Shown here piece after piece: positions 7,632 to 17,086 of a DNA stretch of 64,000 nt. The DNA is from Acidobacteriota bacterium (GTDB taxonomy: Bacteria > Acidobacteriota > Terriglobia > Acidiferrales > UBA7541), in NCBI GenBank assembly GCA_013289955.1, contig JABCYZ010000001.1:1-64000 (forward strand), read 5' to 3'. Both the position numbers and the translations under genes were made by a program. Each line of letters starts with the position of its first letter. Position 1 is the stretch's first letter. The notes under the pieces were generated by a model, which saw only the letters and a list, made by a program, of their open reading frames with translations, searched no databases and had not been told where the DNA came from.

Positions 7632-8894
7632 TCAGTCCAATGCTTGCCCGCGCGTCTCCGGCAAAGCCAGCGCCAGCAGCGCCGCCATCAAGAACGCGCC
7701 CGCTTGCAGCAGGAACGCTGGCCCAATCCCATACCGCAGCGCCAAAGCTCCCACGGCAAAAGGCGCTACCGCAGAAATTCCGCGGCCGATGTTGTAGCTC
7801 AATCCCATGGCAGCAGCGCGAATTTTGCCGGGGAACAGTTCGGCGGCAATGGCAGCATAGCCGGAGAAATAGCCCGTCCCGAAAAACGCGACGAGTGGAC
7901 CGAGGGCCAGCAGCCAGAAGGCGCTACGCGACATCCCGTAAATCGGCACAAGAGCCGCGGCGATAATCAGATAGAGGAAGTAGGGTTTGCGGCGGCCAAA
8001 CGCATCCGAAAAAAATCCAAACAGAGCGTAGCCTAGCCATTTTCCGCAGCAAAGGACCAGAAAAAACGTGGTGGTCGTAACCAGGCTGAGTCCTCGTCCA
8101 CCTTTCTCGGGCGGCAAAGACAGATACGCCGGAATCCAGGTGAACAATCCCCAGTAGCCGAACATGCTGCAGGCGTTCATCGTTGTGGCCAAAATTCCGT
8201 TGCGGAGAACGCCTTTCTCGAGAAGCTCGTGCAGCGAAACCCTTTCCTTTCTCGCCGCTCGTTGTTTCCAAAGTTCAGGCTCGGGAACCCGGCGTTGAAT
8301 CCAGAACACGAGAAACGCGGGAGCAACACCAACAAAAAACACCGGCCGCCATCCAAAGTGCGGCAGCACAAGCGCGACCACAAGAGCGGCAATCGCTTCC
8401 CCGATGGCGTACGCCGACTGCATGAATCCCAGAGCTTTCCCGCGATGCTCCGCGCGCCAGGTTTCCGCAATCAGCGCCGCGCCGGTCGTCCATTCGCCGC
8501 CCATGCCGAGCCCCAGTACAAACCGGAAAGCAGCCAGTTGCGGAATGCTGCGCGAGAAGCCGCACGCGGCGCTAGCCAGCGCATACACCAGGATGGAAGC
8601 CATGAGCGCGCGGACGCGTCCGATGCGATCCGCGAGAACTCCAAAAAGAAGACCGCCAATGCCGGAAGCCACCAGCGTCAGGGAGTTCAGCAAACCCGCG
8701 GTCCGCGTATCCATCGAGAATTCGCGAATCAGGAACGCCAGCACGAGCGAATAGAGCATCACATCCATCGCGTCGAGCATCCAGCCAAGCCCGCCGGCGA
8801 CCAGAGATTTACGCTCGGGCGGTGTGGCATCCTCCAGCCATTTGAAGTTGAAGCTGCGCCGAATAGTTCCAAACCAGGATGTGCCAGGTTGCAT
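7632..8894 (-). CDS. MFS transporter (metabolite:H+ symporter type)
   Basis: About 420 residues with twelve hydrophobic segments. The MFS loop motif GVLADRIGRVRALM follows TM2, and LGLGMGGEWTTGAALIAETW in TM4-5 is typical of the sialate/shikimate/aromatic-acid symporter branch. The substrate cannot be read from the sequence. I start at ATG 8894 because the protein then begins shortly before the amphipathic segment leading to TM1. GTG 8930 or ATG 8990 would add up to 32 residues; none has a strong ribosome site. It is divergent from the VPS10/BNR gene. Confidence 0.85.
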   Translation of the reverse strand: MQPGTSWFGTIRRSFNFKWLEDATPPERKSLVAGGLGWMLDAMDVMLYSLVLAFLIREFSMDTRTAGLLNSLTLVASGIGGLLFGVLADRIGRVRALMASILVYALASAACGFSRSIPQLAAFRFVLGLGMGGEWTTGAALIAETWRAEHRGKALGFMQSAYAIGEAIAALVVALVLPHFGWRPVFFVGVAPAFLVFWIQRRVPEPELWKQRAARKERVSLHELLEKGVLRNGILATTMNACSMFGYWGLFTWIPAYLSLPPEKGGRGLSLVTTTTFFLVLCCGKWLGYALFGFFSDAFGRRKPYFLYLIIAAALVPIYGMSRSAFWLLALGPLVAFFGTGYFSGYAAIAAELFPGKIRAAAMGLSYNIGRGISAVAPFAVGALALRYGIGPAFLLQAGAFLMAALLALALPETRGQALD

Positions 8895-9097
8895 AAGGGG
8901 AGCGAGGTGCGGGGCTGGCGGGTTTGTCACGCCGGGATTGTACCCAAAAGCGCTCCGCAGCGCGTCAACAACTGAGGAAGCACAATCCATCTATAGTTTC
9001 TGGCGCGGGTTACGACACTGGATGTACTATTCTGCTCCGCGCATTACTATCTGCCATAGTATCGGTGCAACATTTGTTTCTCTGGGGGGAGAAAACG

Positions 9098-12000
9098 ATG
9101 AGTGGTCTGAAGCGCTTGACGAGTCTTGGGTCCGTTCTTCTCACTTTGTTTCTGTTTGCGTTCCGCTGCGCGCCGCTTCGCGCGCAAACGCTCGATGAAA
9201 ATTCGTTGAAGGCGATGAAGTGGCGCCAGGTCGGCCCGTTCCGTGGCGGACGCGCCCTTGCCGCCACCGGCGTTGCTGGTGATCCGCTGACCTACTACTT
9301 CGGCTCTGTTGCCGGCGGCGTTTGGAAAACAACCAACGGCGGCAATACCTGGACGCCCATGACGGATAAGACCGGAATCATGTCGGTCGGCGCGATTGCC
9401 GTGGCTCCCTCCGATCCGAATGTCGTGTACGTCGGCACCGGCGAATCCTGCTGGCGCGGAGACATCTCTTACGGCGACGGCATGTATAGATCCGTCGATG
9501 GCGGCAAGACCTGGACGCACATCGGCCTCGAAGACACGCGCCACATCTCCAGGGTTATCGTCCATCCCAGAAATCCTGACATCCTTTTCGTCGCCGCCAT
9601 GGGCCACGCTTACGGCCCCAACGAGGCTCGCGGCGTCTTCCGTTCGAGCGATGGCGGCAAGACCTGGCAAAAAGTTCTATTCAAGGACAACAAGACTGGC
9701 GCTATCGATCTCACTTTTGATCCTTCGAATCCCCATGTTTTATTCGCCGCGCTTTATGAAGCGCAGCGGTATCCCTGGACGGCCATCAGCGGTGGGCCTG
9801 GCAGCGGTCTTTATAAATCCACCGACGACGGCGCCACCTGGAAGCGGCTCGAAGGCCACGGCCTTCCTTCGGGCGTACTTGGACGCATCGGCGTGGCCGT
9901 TTCCGGCGCCGACGGCAATCGCGTCTATGCCATCATCGAGGCGGAAAAAGGCGGCATCTATCGCAGCGAAGACGCCGGCGATTCCTGGCAGTTGCTCACC
10001 GGAGATCACCGTTATACGCAGCGCGCCTGGTATTTCCATCACATTTTCGCCGATCCCAAAAACGTCGATACAGTCTACGTGCTGAACACTGCCGTCTACC
10101 GTTCGACGGATGGCGGCCACAGCTTCAATTTCGTTCGCTCCCCGCACGGCGACAACCACGGGCTCTGGATCGATCCGACCCATCCAGAGTGGATGATCAA
10201 TACCAACGACGGCGGCGCCACCATTTCTCACGACAACGGCAAGACCTGGACCACGCAGTTAAATCAGCCGACAGCGCAGTTCTACCACGTCGCTACGGAC
10301 AACGATTTCCCGTATCACATCTATGGAGCACAGCAGGACAACTCGACGGTAGCGATTGCCAGCCGCAGCGATGAGGGCGCCATTGATCGTCCCGATTGGT
10401 ACGAGGTCGGTGGCGGTGAATCCGGATTCGTCGTCCCCGATCCCGCAAATTCCGACATCGTCTACGCAGGCTCGTATGACGGCCTTATCACGCGCTTTGA
10501 CAGGAAAACTCATCAGGCGCAGGACGTCTCTTCCTGGCCACTCAATCCGATGGGCGCGGGGGACGCGGATTTGAAGCACCGCTTCCAATGGACTGCTCCC
10601 ATCGCGACTTCTCCCAACGATCCCAAGGTCGTTTATCACGGAGGAGAAGCGATCTTTAAGACCAGCGACGGCGGCATGACCTGGACGGCGATCAGCGGCG
10701 ACCTCACGCGCAACGACAAAACAAAGGAGCAATCCTCGGGCGGCCCGCTCACGCAGGACAACACCAGCGTCGAGTACTACGGCACGATTTTTGCGATTGC
10801 CGAATCGCCCCTTGAGAAGGGCCTCATCTGGGCCGGCAGCGACGACGGGCTTTTGCACGTCACGCGCGACGGCGGCAAGAACTGGGCCGACGTCACACCG
10901 AAAGAGTTCGGCGAGTGGAGCAAGGTGAGCATTATCGAGCCTTCGCCGCACTCTGCCGGCACCGCCTACGTAGCCATCGATCGCCACCTTCTAGACGACT
11001 ACCGCCCGTACATTTTCAAAACAGCGGATTACGGCAAGACTTGGACAAAAATCACGGCGGGCCTGCCCGACAATACTTACGCGCATGCCGTCCGCGAAGA
11101 TCCCAAACGCAAAGGATTGCTCTTTGCTGGTTTGGACAACGGAGTCTACGTATCCTTCGACGATGGTACACACTGGCAATCGCTGAGACTCAATCTGCCC
11201 ACGGCCCCCGTTCACGACCTCACTATAAAGAACGATGACCTTATCCTGGCGACCCACGGCCGCGCCTTCTGGGTGCTCGATAACATCAGCCCCATCCGCC
11301 AGTTGAACACAGCCGCAACGGATGAGGCGCATCTTTATCAACCCGCTGCCGTCGTTCGTTTCCGCGGACCGGGCTTCACCTTGCCAGCCGGCATTCCTGT
11401 CGGCGCCAACCCCCCTGCCGGGGCCGCAATCGACTACTCTTTGAAAACCACGCCCAAGGATCAGATCACGCTCGAAATTTTCGACGCGCAGGGCAAGCTC
11501 GTTAGGAAATATTCGAGCAAGAAAACCGCCGAAGGCACTTCTCCCGACGAAGAAGAGTTCGGCATCAGCAGGCCCGGCGAGGAACTGCCCACCGAGGTGG
11601 GCTTGAACCGCTTCGTGTGGGATCTCCACTTCGAAGCTCCCATTAAGGTACCCGGCGCCGTAGGCTGGGGTGGCCGGCCGGAAGGGCCGCTGGTGGCTCC
11701 CGGTAAGTATCAGATCAAACTAACCGTGGCCGGAAAAGCGTCTACCGCGGATATTGATCTCACCAAAGATCCGCGTATCTCCGCGTCAGAAGCCGACCTC
11801 GAGAAGCAGCAAGAGTTCGCCCTGCGTATTCGCGACCGCGTCGGAGCCGGCGACGAAGCGGTGAATCAGATCCGCAGCGTGCGCGGCCAGCTCGAGGCGC
11901 TGAAGAAGCGGCTTTCCGCGGACGCCAGCGCAAAGCCAATCCTCGATTCGGCGGACGCTCTCATCAAGAAAATGAACGCCGTCGAAGAAAAAATCATTCA

Positions 12001-12277
12001 GCCCAGGTCCAAGAGCGGGGAAGATCCGCTGAACTATCCAATACAGGCGGCAGACCAGCTCGCCGCGTTGCAGGAAACCGTGGAAAGCGCGGACAGCGCT
12101 CCCACCGAGGCGTCTTTCCTCGTCTACGACGAACTCAATGCGCGGCTCGAAACGCAACTGGCTGCTTGGCATGAAATCCAATCCAAGGATCTTGCCGCGC
12201 TCAACGCTGCCATTCAGAAAGCCAACATCCCCGCCATTGCCCCTGCGGCGGAAAAAACCGAAAAAGGAGGGAAGTAG
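9098..12277 (+). CDS. Exported VPS10/BNR-repeat (glycosyl hydrolase-like) protein
   Basis: I choose ATG 9098, 7 nt after a GGGGGGAG ribosome site and directly before a signal peptide (LTSLGSVLLTLFLFAFRCAPLRA). The 1059-aa mature protein has many Asp-box/BNR-like units such as WKTTNGGNTW, YRSVDGGKTW, FRSSDGGKTW and FKTSDGGMTW. These form a beta-propeller of the sortilin VPS10 type over about residues 50-740. A C-terminal helical segment (about 880-1050) follows. Such proteins are abundant in Acidobacteriota and often annotated as glycosyl hydrolases, but no catalytic residues are obvious, so an enzymatic role is unproven. It is probably periplasmic or secreted. Confidence 0.88.
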   Translation: MSGLKRLTSLGSVLLTLFLFAFRCAPLRAQTLDENSLKAMKWRQVGPFRGGRALAATGVAGDPLTYYFGSVAGGVWKTTNGGNTWTPMTDKTGIMSVGAIAVAPSDPNVVYVGTGESCWRGDISYGDGMYRSVDGGKTWTHIGLEDTRHISRVIVHPRNPDILFVAAMGHAYGPNEARGVFRSSDGGKTWQKVLFKDNKTGAIDLTFDPSNPHVLFAALYEAQRYPWTAISGGPGSGLYKSTDDGATWKRLEGHGLPSGVLGRIGVAVSGADGNRVYAIIEAEKGGIYRSEDAGDSWQLLTGDHRYTQRAWYFHHIFADPKNVDTVYVLNTAVYRSTDGGHSFNFVRSPHGDNHGLWIDPTHPEWMINTNDGGATISHDNGKTWTTQLNQPTAQFYHVATDNDFPYHIYGAQQDNSTVAIASRSDEGAIDRPDWYEVGGGESGFVVPDPANSDIVYAGSYDGLITRFDRKTHQAQDVSSWPLNPMGAGDADLKHRFQWTAPIATSPNDPKVVYHGGEAIFKTSDGGMTWTAISGDLTRNDKTKEQSSGGPLTQDNTSVEYYGTIFAIAESPLEKGLIWAGSDDGLLHVTRDGGKNWADVTPKEFGEWSKVSIIEPSPHSAGTAYVAIDRHLLDDYRPYIFKTADYGKTWTKITAGLPDNTYAHAVREDPKRKGLLFAGLDNGVYVSFDDGTHWQSLRLNLPTAPVHDLTIKNDDLILATHGRAFWVLDNISPIRQLNTAATDEAHLYQPAAVVRFRGPGFTLPAGIPVGANPPAGAAIDYSLKTTPKDQITLEIFDAQGKLVRKYSSKKTAEGTSPDEEEFGISRPGEELPTEVGLNRFVWDLHFEAPIKVPGAVGWGGRPEGPLVAPGKYQIKLTVAGKASTADIDLTKDPRISASEADLEKQQEFALRIRDRVGAGDEAVNQIRSVRGQLEALKKRLSADASAKPILDSADALIKKMNAVEEKIIQPRSKSGEDPLNYPIQAADQLAALQETVESADSAPTEASFLVYDELNARLETQLAAWHEIQSKDLAALNAAIQKANIPAIAPAAEKTEKGGK

Positions 12278-12307
12278 GCAGATTGCAAAATGCCGGTTCC
12301 CCGTCCG

Positions 12308-12337
12308 AAGAGGAGAACGCGCGGGCGCTCTCCTCTT
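12308..12337 (+). terminator. Stem-loop after the VPS10/BNR gene
   Basis: AAGAGGAGA and TCTCCTCTT form a perfect 9-bp stem around a 12-nt loop, 30 nt past the stop. No U-tract follows, so it is either a weak terminator or an RNA-stabilising hairpin. Confidence 0.35.
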
Positions 12338-12440
12338 GGGCATCCATTGCCTGAGTCACATTACATCTACAAATTCCATTGCCCTGCAAACCAGCTTTTG
12401 CTACTCTCCGCGCACGATTGAATCCCCGGGAGGTGTGTTC

Positions 12441-12941
12441 ATGGCGTTTTGCAAAGCGTGTGGTCAGGACGCGGGCGATGCGTCCTTTTGTCCTAAGTGT
12501 GGCGCAGCGCAGGGCGCGCCGGCTGGCGGGGCGCAGGGTGCGGCAGTCGCTTCTGCGGCCTCTTCAGCAGCGGATTTTCCAACCGCAGGTATAGACGAAA
12601 ACGTCGCTGGCCTCCTCTGCTACATATTCTGGTGGGTTTCCGGTTTGATTTTTCTTTTGATCGACAAGCGGCCGTTCGTAAGGTTTCACGCTGCCCAGGA
12701 CATTGCGTTCAACATTGTAATGGCCATCGTAATGTTCGTCTTCTGGATCATCGTGATTGTGCTTACGTTCGTTACTGCATTTCTGCACATTCCAATCGGC
12801 ATCCTGACTGTCTTTCTTTGGCCCGTGGTGGGCTTCGCATTTTTGGGGACCTGGATCTTTTTGATGTACAAAGCCTACAACCACGAAATGTTCAAGCTCC
12901 CGGTCATCGGCGATATGGTCGAGAGGATGCTCAACAAGTAG
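12441..12941 (+). CDS. Zinc-ribbon DUF4870 membrane protein
   Basis: The 166-aa protein opens with a zinc ribbon (CKACG at 4-8 and CPKCG at 18-22), then an Ala/Gly-rich linker. A DUF4870 domain with three or four membrane segments follows (VAGLLCYIFWWVSGLIFLLI, then RFHAAQDIAFNIVMAIVMFVFW and later segments). The start follows GGGAGG by 8 nt. DUF4870 (Tic20-like) proteins are small membrane proteins of unknown role; the zinc ribbon fusion is common. It ends in a strong terminator and is probably a single-gene unit. Confidence 0.88.
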   Translation: MAFCKACGQDAGDASFCPKCGAAQGAPAGGAQGAAVASAASSAADFPTAGIDENVAGLLCYIFWWVSGLIFLLIDKRPFVRFHAAQDIAFNIVMAIVMFVFWIIVIVLTFVTAFLHIPIGILTVFLWPVVGFAFLGTWIFLMYKAYNHEMFKLPVIGDMVERMLNK

Positions 12942-12966
12942 GACCAGCCAAACCTTCGCGTGTTTC

Positions 12967-13001
12967 AAGAGCCGTCCGGTCTTGCCGGGTGGCTCTTTTT
13001 T
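12967..13001 (+). terminator. Intrinsic terminator
   Basis: AAGAGCC pairs with GGCTCTT, extended by CCGG/CCGG across two G-T pairs around a 5-nt loop, and is followed by TTTTTT. It lies 26 nt after the DUF4870 stop. Confidence 0.85.
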
Positions 13002-13117
13002 CTCGTACTTCCCATCAGCGCTTTCCGCTTGACTTCCTTTTCGCGTCCCGCCACCCTAAAAGGCTTTGTCCCTGCTTTAAGAAGGCAGGAAAAACCGAAA
13101 GGCACCAACCCTAACAC

Positions 13118-14077
13118 ATGACCCGCGTCCGGCTGTGCTTCCATGACCGCTGCTTTGATGGGACCGCTTCCGCCGCTCTTTTCTACCGCTTCTACAGGGA
13201 AAAGTTCGATCCTGCCGCGGAGTTCAGCTTCACCGGTATGACCCATCGTGCTTCGCAGCCATGGACGCCCGGCCTTTTTGACGGCGACGAAAACGCCATC
13301 GTCGATTTCAAGTACTCCAACTCTCCGAAAGTGACCTGGTGGTTCGACCACCATCAAAGTGCGTTTCTCACGCCCGCTGACGCCGAGCAATTCCGCAGTC
13401 ATCCCGGCCCACACATGTTTTACGAGCCGGACTATAAATCCTGCACAAAACTCATCGCCACGATTGCCAAGGAAAAATTCGGCTTTGACACGAAGCCGCT
13501 CGAAGACCTGATCCATTGGGGTGACATTATCGATGGCGCGCAATACCCCACGCCAGAGTCTGCCGTCGAGCTGACGGAACCGGCCACGCAGCTTGGCTTG
13601 GTCATTGAAGCGGCGCCAGAGGACGGTTTGCCAGCGCGCATCATTCCCGAGCTGGCTTACCGACCGCTCGCCGAAATGGTCAAGCTGCCTCTGGTCGCCA
13701 AACATCTCGGGCCGCTGCTTGAACGCCACCGCAAATCCATTGAAATTCTTCGCCAGCGCGCCGAAGCTGTCGACGGCGTGATTTTCTTTGACGTCAGCGA
13801 CCTCGACCTCGAGGGCTACAACAAGTTCATCCCCTATCTGCTGCATCCCGAGTGCGTCTATTCCGTCAGCGTCAGCTCTTCGCCAGTCCGCGCAAAAGTC
13901 TCTCTCGGCACCAATCCCTGGAATCAAGCAACCGCCGACAAAAACCTCGCCTCGCTAGCCGAAAAATTCGGTGGCGGGGGCCACCCGCGCGTCTCCGCCA
14001 TCTCCTTCGACCCGGCCGACCTCCCGCGCGCCCGCCAAGTCGCACGCGACCTGGCCGCCCAGCTCCGCGCCAAATAA
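13118..14077 (+). CDS. DHH-family phosphoesterase
   Basis: The 319-aa cytoplasmic protein has the N-terminal phosphoesterase motifs FHDRCFDGTASAAL (motif I variant), VDFKYS and WWFDHHQS (the DHH motif), plus a HWGDIIDGAQY block. A C-terminal DHHA1-like GGGGHPRVSA motif follows. The family hydrolyses phosphodiesters such as nanoRNA, pAp or cyclic dinucleotides. Motif I is unusual (DxCFDG rather than DxDG), so the substrate cannot be assigned. No partner gene is adjacent, and the start lacks a strong ribosome site. Confidence 0.85.
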   Translation: MTRVRLCFHDRCFDGTASAALFYRFYREKFDPAAEFSFTGMTHRASQPWTPGLFDGDENAIVDFKYSNSPKVTWWFDHHQSAFLTPADAEQFRSHPGPHMFYEPDYKSCTKLIATIAKEKFGFDTKPLEDLIHWGDIIDGAQYPTPESAVELTEPATQLGLVIEAAPEDGLPARIIPELAYRPLAEMVKLPLVAKHLGPLLERHRKSIEILRQRAEAVDGVIFFDVSDLDLEGYNKFIPYLLHPECVYSVSVSSSPVRAKVSLGTNPWNQATADKNLASLAEKFGGGGHPRVSAISFDPADLPRARQVARDLAAQLRAK

Positions 14078-14245
14078 ATTCGCATCCCGACAGCCCGCGT
14101 TTTCCAATCTGGCGCTTGTTCCAGTTCCGGTAATCCGGGCACCGGCAAACGATTGTGGTAAATTTCAGTTCGCACTTCGCGGGCAATTGGCTCGGCTCTA
14201 TAGTCCATATCGAAGCTGCTAAGTCATGAAGTTAGGGAGCGAATC

Positions 14246-15184
14246 ATGCGCGCATTCGCCGTTCGGAGCTTCGGCGAAGCTCCTGCGATCCACGATCTTC
14301 CCGTACCCGTCGCGGACGGTGCACTCCTGATACGTGTCACATTCGCGGGAGTGAATCCAATCGACTACAAAGTCGTCGATAGGCTGACCAGCAGCTCTAC
14401 ATACCCTTTTGTTTTGGGGGCAGATTTCGCAGGCGTCGTCGAACGAGTTCCGGCGGGTGAACGCGATTTCCACACAGGCGACCGAATTTTCGGCATGGCG
14501 CGTACGCATGGCGCCTACGCCGAATACACCTCAGTTGTCCCGGGAGTAAGGACAGAACCGCTGGCCCATATCGCCGATGGCGTCACTGACGAGCAGGCAG
14601 CGGCGGTGCCGATCCCGGCCGTTACTGCGTTGGGCTCGCTTGAGCTGCTGCGTGTTGCCGCCGGGCAGCGCCTCGTTGTGCTGGGAGCGACGGGCGGGGT
14701 GGGGGGATACGCGGTGCAGATGGCGCGTTCCCGCGGCGCACACGTCATCGCCACCGTTCGCGGCGATGCCGACGAAGCTCGCCGCCTCGGTGCCGAAGAG
14801 GTCTACGACGCCAGCGCTGTCGACGTAATCGACGCGCTGCACAAGTCTCACCCCGATGGTGTCGATGCGGTTCTCGATCTTGTGAACGGTTCCGGCGCGA
14901 TCAACCGCGACGCCGAGATTCTCAAACCTGGAGGCGGGCTCGTATCAACGATCTTCGCGGCGGACGAAAAGTGGTTCGCCGAGCGCCACATCGCGGCGCA
15001 CAACATTGCCGGGAATGCCAATCCATTCTCGACGCCGCAAGGACTGAACCAGCTTGCCGGCATGCTCGCCGACGGCATCATTACCGCCCGTATCCAATCC
15101 ACCGTCGCCTTGGAAGGCGCCGGCCAGATACTCGAAAAGCTTCGCAAAGGCGGTCTCCGGGGGAAAGCCCTTATCCGGATGTAG
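14246..15184 (+). CDS. Zinc-independent MDR oxidoreductase (quinone reductase-like)
   Basis: The 312-aa protein belongs to the medium-chain dehydrogenase/reductase superfamily. It has FAGVNPIDYKV and FVLGADFAGVVE in the N-terminal GroES-like half, and a Rossmann nucleotide site VLGATGGVGGYAVQMA near residues 150-165. No catalytic-zinc Cys/His set is visible, which fits NADPH:quinone oxidoreductases and related enoyl reductases. GGGAG lies 8 nt before the ATG. The physiological substrate is unknown. Confidence 0.88.
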   Translation: MRAFAVRSFGEAPAIHDLPVPVADGALLIRVTFAGVNPIDYKVVDRLTSSSTYPFVLGADFAGVVERVPAGERDFHTGDRIFGMARTHGAYAEYTSVVPGVRTEPLAHIADGVTDEQAAAVPIPAVTALGSLELLRVAAGQRLVVLGATGGVGGYAVQMARSRGAHVIATVRGDADEARRLGAEEVYDASAVDVIDALHKSHPDGVDAVLDLVNGSGAINRDAEILKPGGGLVSTIFAADEKWFAERHIAAHNIAGNANPFSTPQGLNQLAGMLADGIITARIQSTVALEGAGQILEKLRKGGLRGKALIRM

Positions 15185-15292
15185 GGCGGGCATCGGATCC
15201 GTGGACCGCGGCGACGCTCGGAAATGGACCCCACGGCCTCGGGCCTGTTCGACAAAATTGCGCGTCCCGTGTAAAATTCTCTGATCCTCTGC

Positions 15293-15368
15293 GCGCCGCT
15301 AGCTCAATTGGTAGAGCAATGGACTCTTAATCCATAGGTTGTAGGTTCGATTCCTACGCGGCGCACCA
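15293..15368 (+). tRNA. tRNA-Lys (CUU)
   Basis: Full cloverleaf: acceptor GCGCCGC/GCGGCGC, D-arm with GGTAGAGC, anticodon stem ATGGA/TCCAT with loop CTCTTAA (anticodon CTT), T-arm GTAGG-TTCGATT-CCTAC and an encoded CCA. Confidence 0.96.
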
Positions 15369-15822
15369 TCTTTTTCAACGCTAGAAAATTGCCCCCATTC
15401 CTGCTGCGGCGGAAATTCTGATCGACTTCCATGCGCAACTTCCCGTCGATGTAGTGGCGAATGGCAGCCGGGGGCCTTCGAATGCAGAATACTCTGTGTT
15501 TTCAATGATCTCTCCGCCGACGCTCCGGCGAACCAGCGTGCTGAGCTCGTCCTTCGCGCAGATTTCGTTTGGATTGGTGAGTTCTGCCGTTCACGATTTG
15601 GATGCACTTCGCAGGACGTCCAGCGTTGCGCTGGATTCGCGCGCAACTACGCGCCATAATTGCAACGAGTGTTTCTTGTAGAAAAGACTCCGGGATGCGA
15701 AACGTTGTGGTAACTTCGTTTGTCCAAAAGGCAAGCAGGAGATGACGGTTATCGTGTGTTCCGGGCACGGTCAAGAGGGTGCCTTCAGACGCACAGAGAC
15801 GGATGGCTCTCCAAGCAACTTT
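15369..15822. other. Intergenic region between tRNA-Lys and the RND operon
   Basis: A 75-codon frame at 15454-15681 and a minus frame over the tRNA have no family resemblance. A longer RND adaptor reading from 15742 would occupy part of this region but places the lipobox far from the N-terminus. I see no repeats or integrase remnant. Confidence 0.4.
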
Positions 15823-17058
15823 ATGAAAAGGTTCCAATATTTGGCAGGCGCGGCTACGTTCGCCGCATTCCTGGCGGGCGGCTGCTCGAAGTCCGTCTCC
15901 AGCAGCATGCTCGGCGACGCCTCCCACCCTACGCCCGTGCACGTTTATAGGGTCGCCGAAGAGATCGCCCAGCGCCGCGTGCAAGCCGCCGGCTCGCTTT
16001 TCGCCCTCGAAGAAAGCATCTTAAGCGCGCAGGTCGAAGGCCGCGTCTCTCAAGTTCTCGCTGATGTTGGCGACAACGTGAAAGAAGGCCAGCCGCTCAT
16101 CCTCATCGATCCGCAAGAACTGCAGCTTGAAGTCGACCGCCAGCGTGGCCTGGTCACCCAAGTGCGCGCGCAGCTCGGCATCGGCCCGAATGATCCGCCT
16201 CCCTCCGATCCAAAGCAGCTCGCTTCCGTTCAACGCGCGGCAGCTGATCTCTTTGACGCTGAGCGCAAATACGATCGCGCGCAAGAAATGTTCAAGGGCA
16301 AGCTAATTTCGCAGCAGCAGTTGGACGAAGCCGCCAGCCGTTTTCAAAGCACACAAGCCGGCTATACGGTATCGTTGCAAGAAGTCGACCGTCTCAAGGC
16401 GCTTCTCGTCTCCAGCGAAGCGAGCGAGAACTTGGCCGAGAAAAAACTGAGAGACGCCACCATCCGCGCTCCCTTCCCCGGCTCTATCAAAACTCGCGAC
16501 GTTCATCCTGGCGAATACCTTCGCGTTCAGGGACCTGTAATGGTTCTCGTTCGAACCGACACTCTTCGCGCCCGCCTCGCCGTCCCCGAACGCTGGGCCG
16601 GTTCGGTGAAAGACGGGGCCACTGTCGATCTACAAGTCGAGGCCTTCCCGGGCGAAACCTTTCACGGCCGTCTCTCGCGCATCAACCCCTCCGTGGCGCA
16701 GGATTCGCGCACCTTCGAAGCCGAAGCTCTCCTCACCAACGCCGACGGCCGCCTCAAGCCAGGCTTTTTCGTGCAAGCTTCCATCCCCAGTGAAAAGGAA
16801 GAAAAAACCATCTTCCTTCCCGAAGGCGCCGTGAACTACCGCTATGGCGTCTACAAGGTTTTTCTTCTGAACGGCAATCACGTTTCCGAGCATCAAATTC
16901 ATCCCGCTGGCCAGACCGATGACCAACGCGGAAAGCGTTTTGAAGTAGCCGAAGGACTGAAGCCGGGCGACCTCGTAGCCGTAGCCGTCTCCGGCGATTT
17001 GCACGACGGGGCCACCGTTCAAGAGCAACCTGAAGGGAACACGCCGGGGCAGAAGTAA
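15823..17058 (+). CDS. RND efflux periplasmic adaptor (MFP) lipoprotein
   Basis: I start at ATG 15823 because it gives a standard lipoprotein signal ending in the lipobox FLAGGC. The 411-aa protein has a biotinyl-lipoyl-like domain (SAQVEGRVSQVLADVGDNVKEGQPLILID), a helical hairpin (about 110-205) and a returning lipoyl half (LRDATIRAPFPGSIKTRDVHPGEYL). Beta-barrel and membrane-proximal domains follow. It links the inner-membrane pump encoded 28 nt downstream to an outer-membrane channel, which is not in the window. The transported substrate is unknown. Confidence 0.92.
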   Translation: MKRFQYLAGAATFAAFLAGGCSKSVSSSMLGDASHPTPVHVYRVAEEIAQRRVQAAGSLFALEESILSAQVEGRVSQVLADVGDNVKEGQPLILIDPQELQLEVDRQRGLVTQVRAQLGIGPNDPPPSDPKQLASVQRAAADLFDAERKYDRAQEMFKGKLISQQQLDEAASRFQSTQAGYTVSLQEVDRLKALLVSSEASENLAEKKLRDATIRAPFPGSIKTRDVHPGEYLRVQGPVMVLVRTDTLRARLAVPERWAGSVKDGATVDLQVEAFPGETFHGRLSRINPSVAQDSRTFEAEALLTNADGRLKPGFFVQASIPSEKEEKTIFLPEGAVNYRYGVYKVFLLNGNHVSEHQIHPAGQTDDQRGKRFEVAEGLKPGDLVAVAVSGDLHDGATVQEQPEGNTPGQK

Positions 17059-17086
17059 TCACTGCCGGAAGCGCACTCAAACGTCC

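Noticed and set aside
12308..12337. Strong terminator after the VPS10/BNR gene
   Set aside because: The stem is good but no T-run follows; kept only as a low-confidence stem-loop.
15299..15646. 115-aa minus frame ending in RRNRTYNLWIKSPLLYQLS
   Set aside because: Its C-terminus is antisense to tRNA-Lys; there is no family likeness or start signal.
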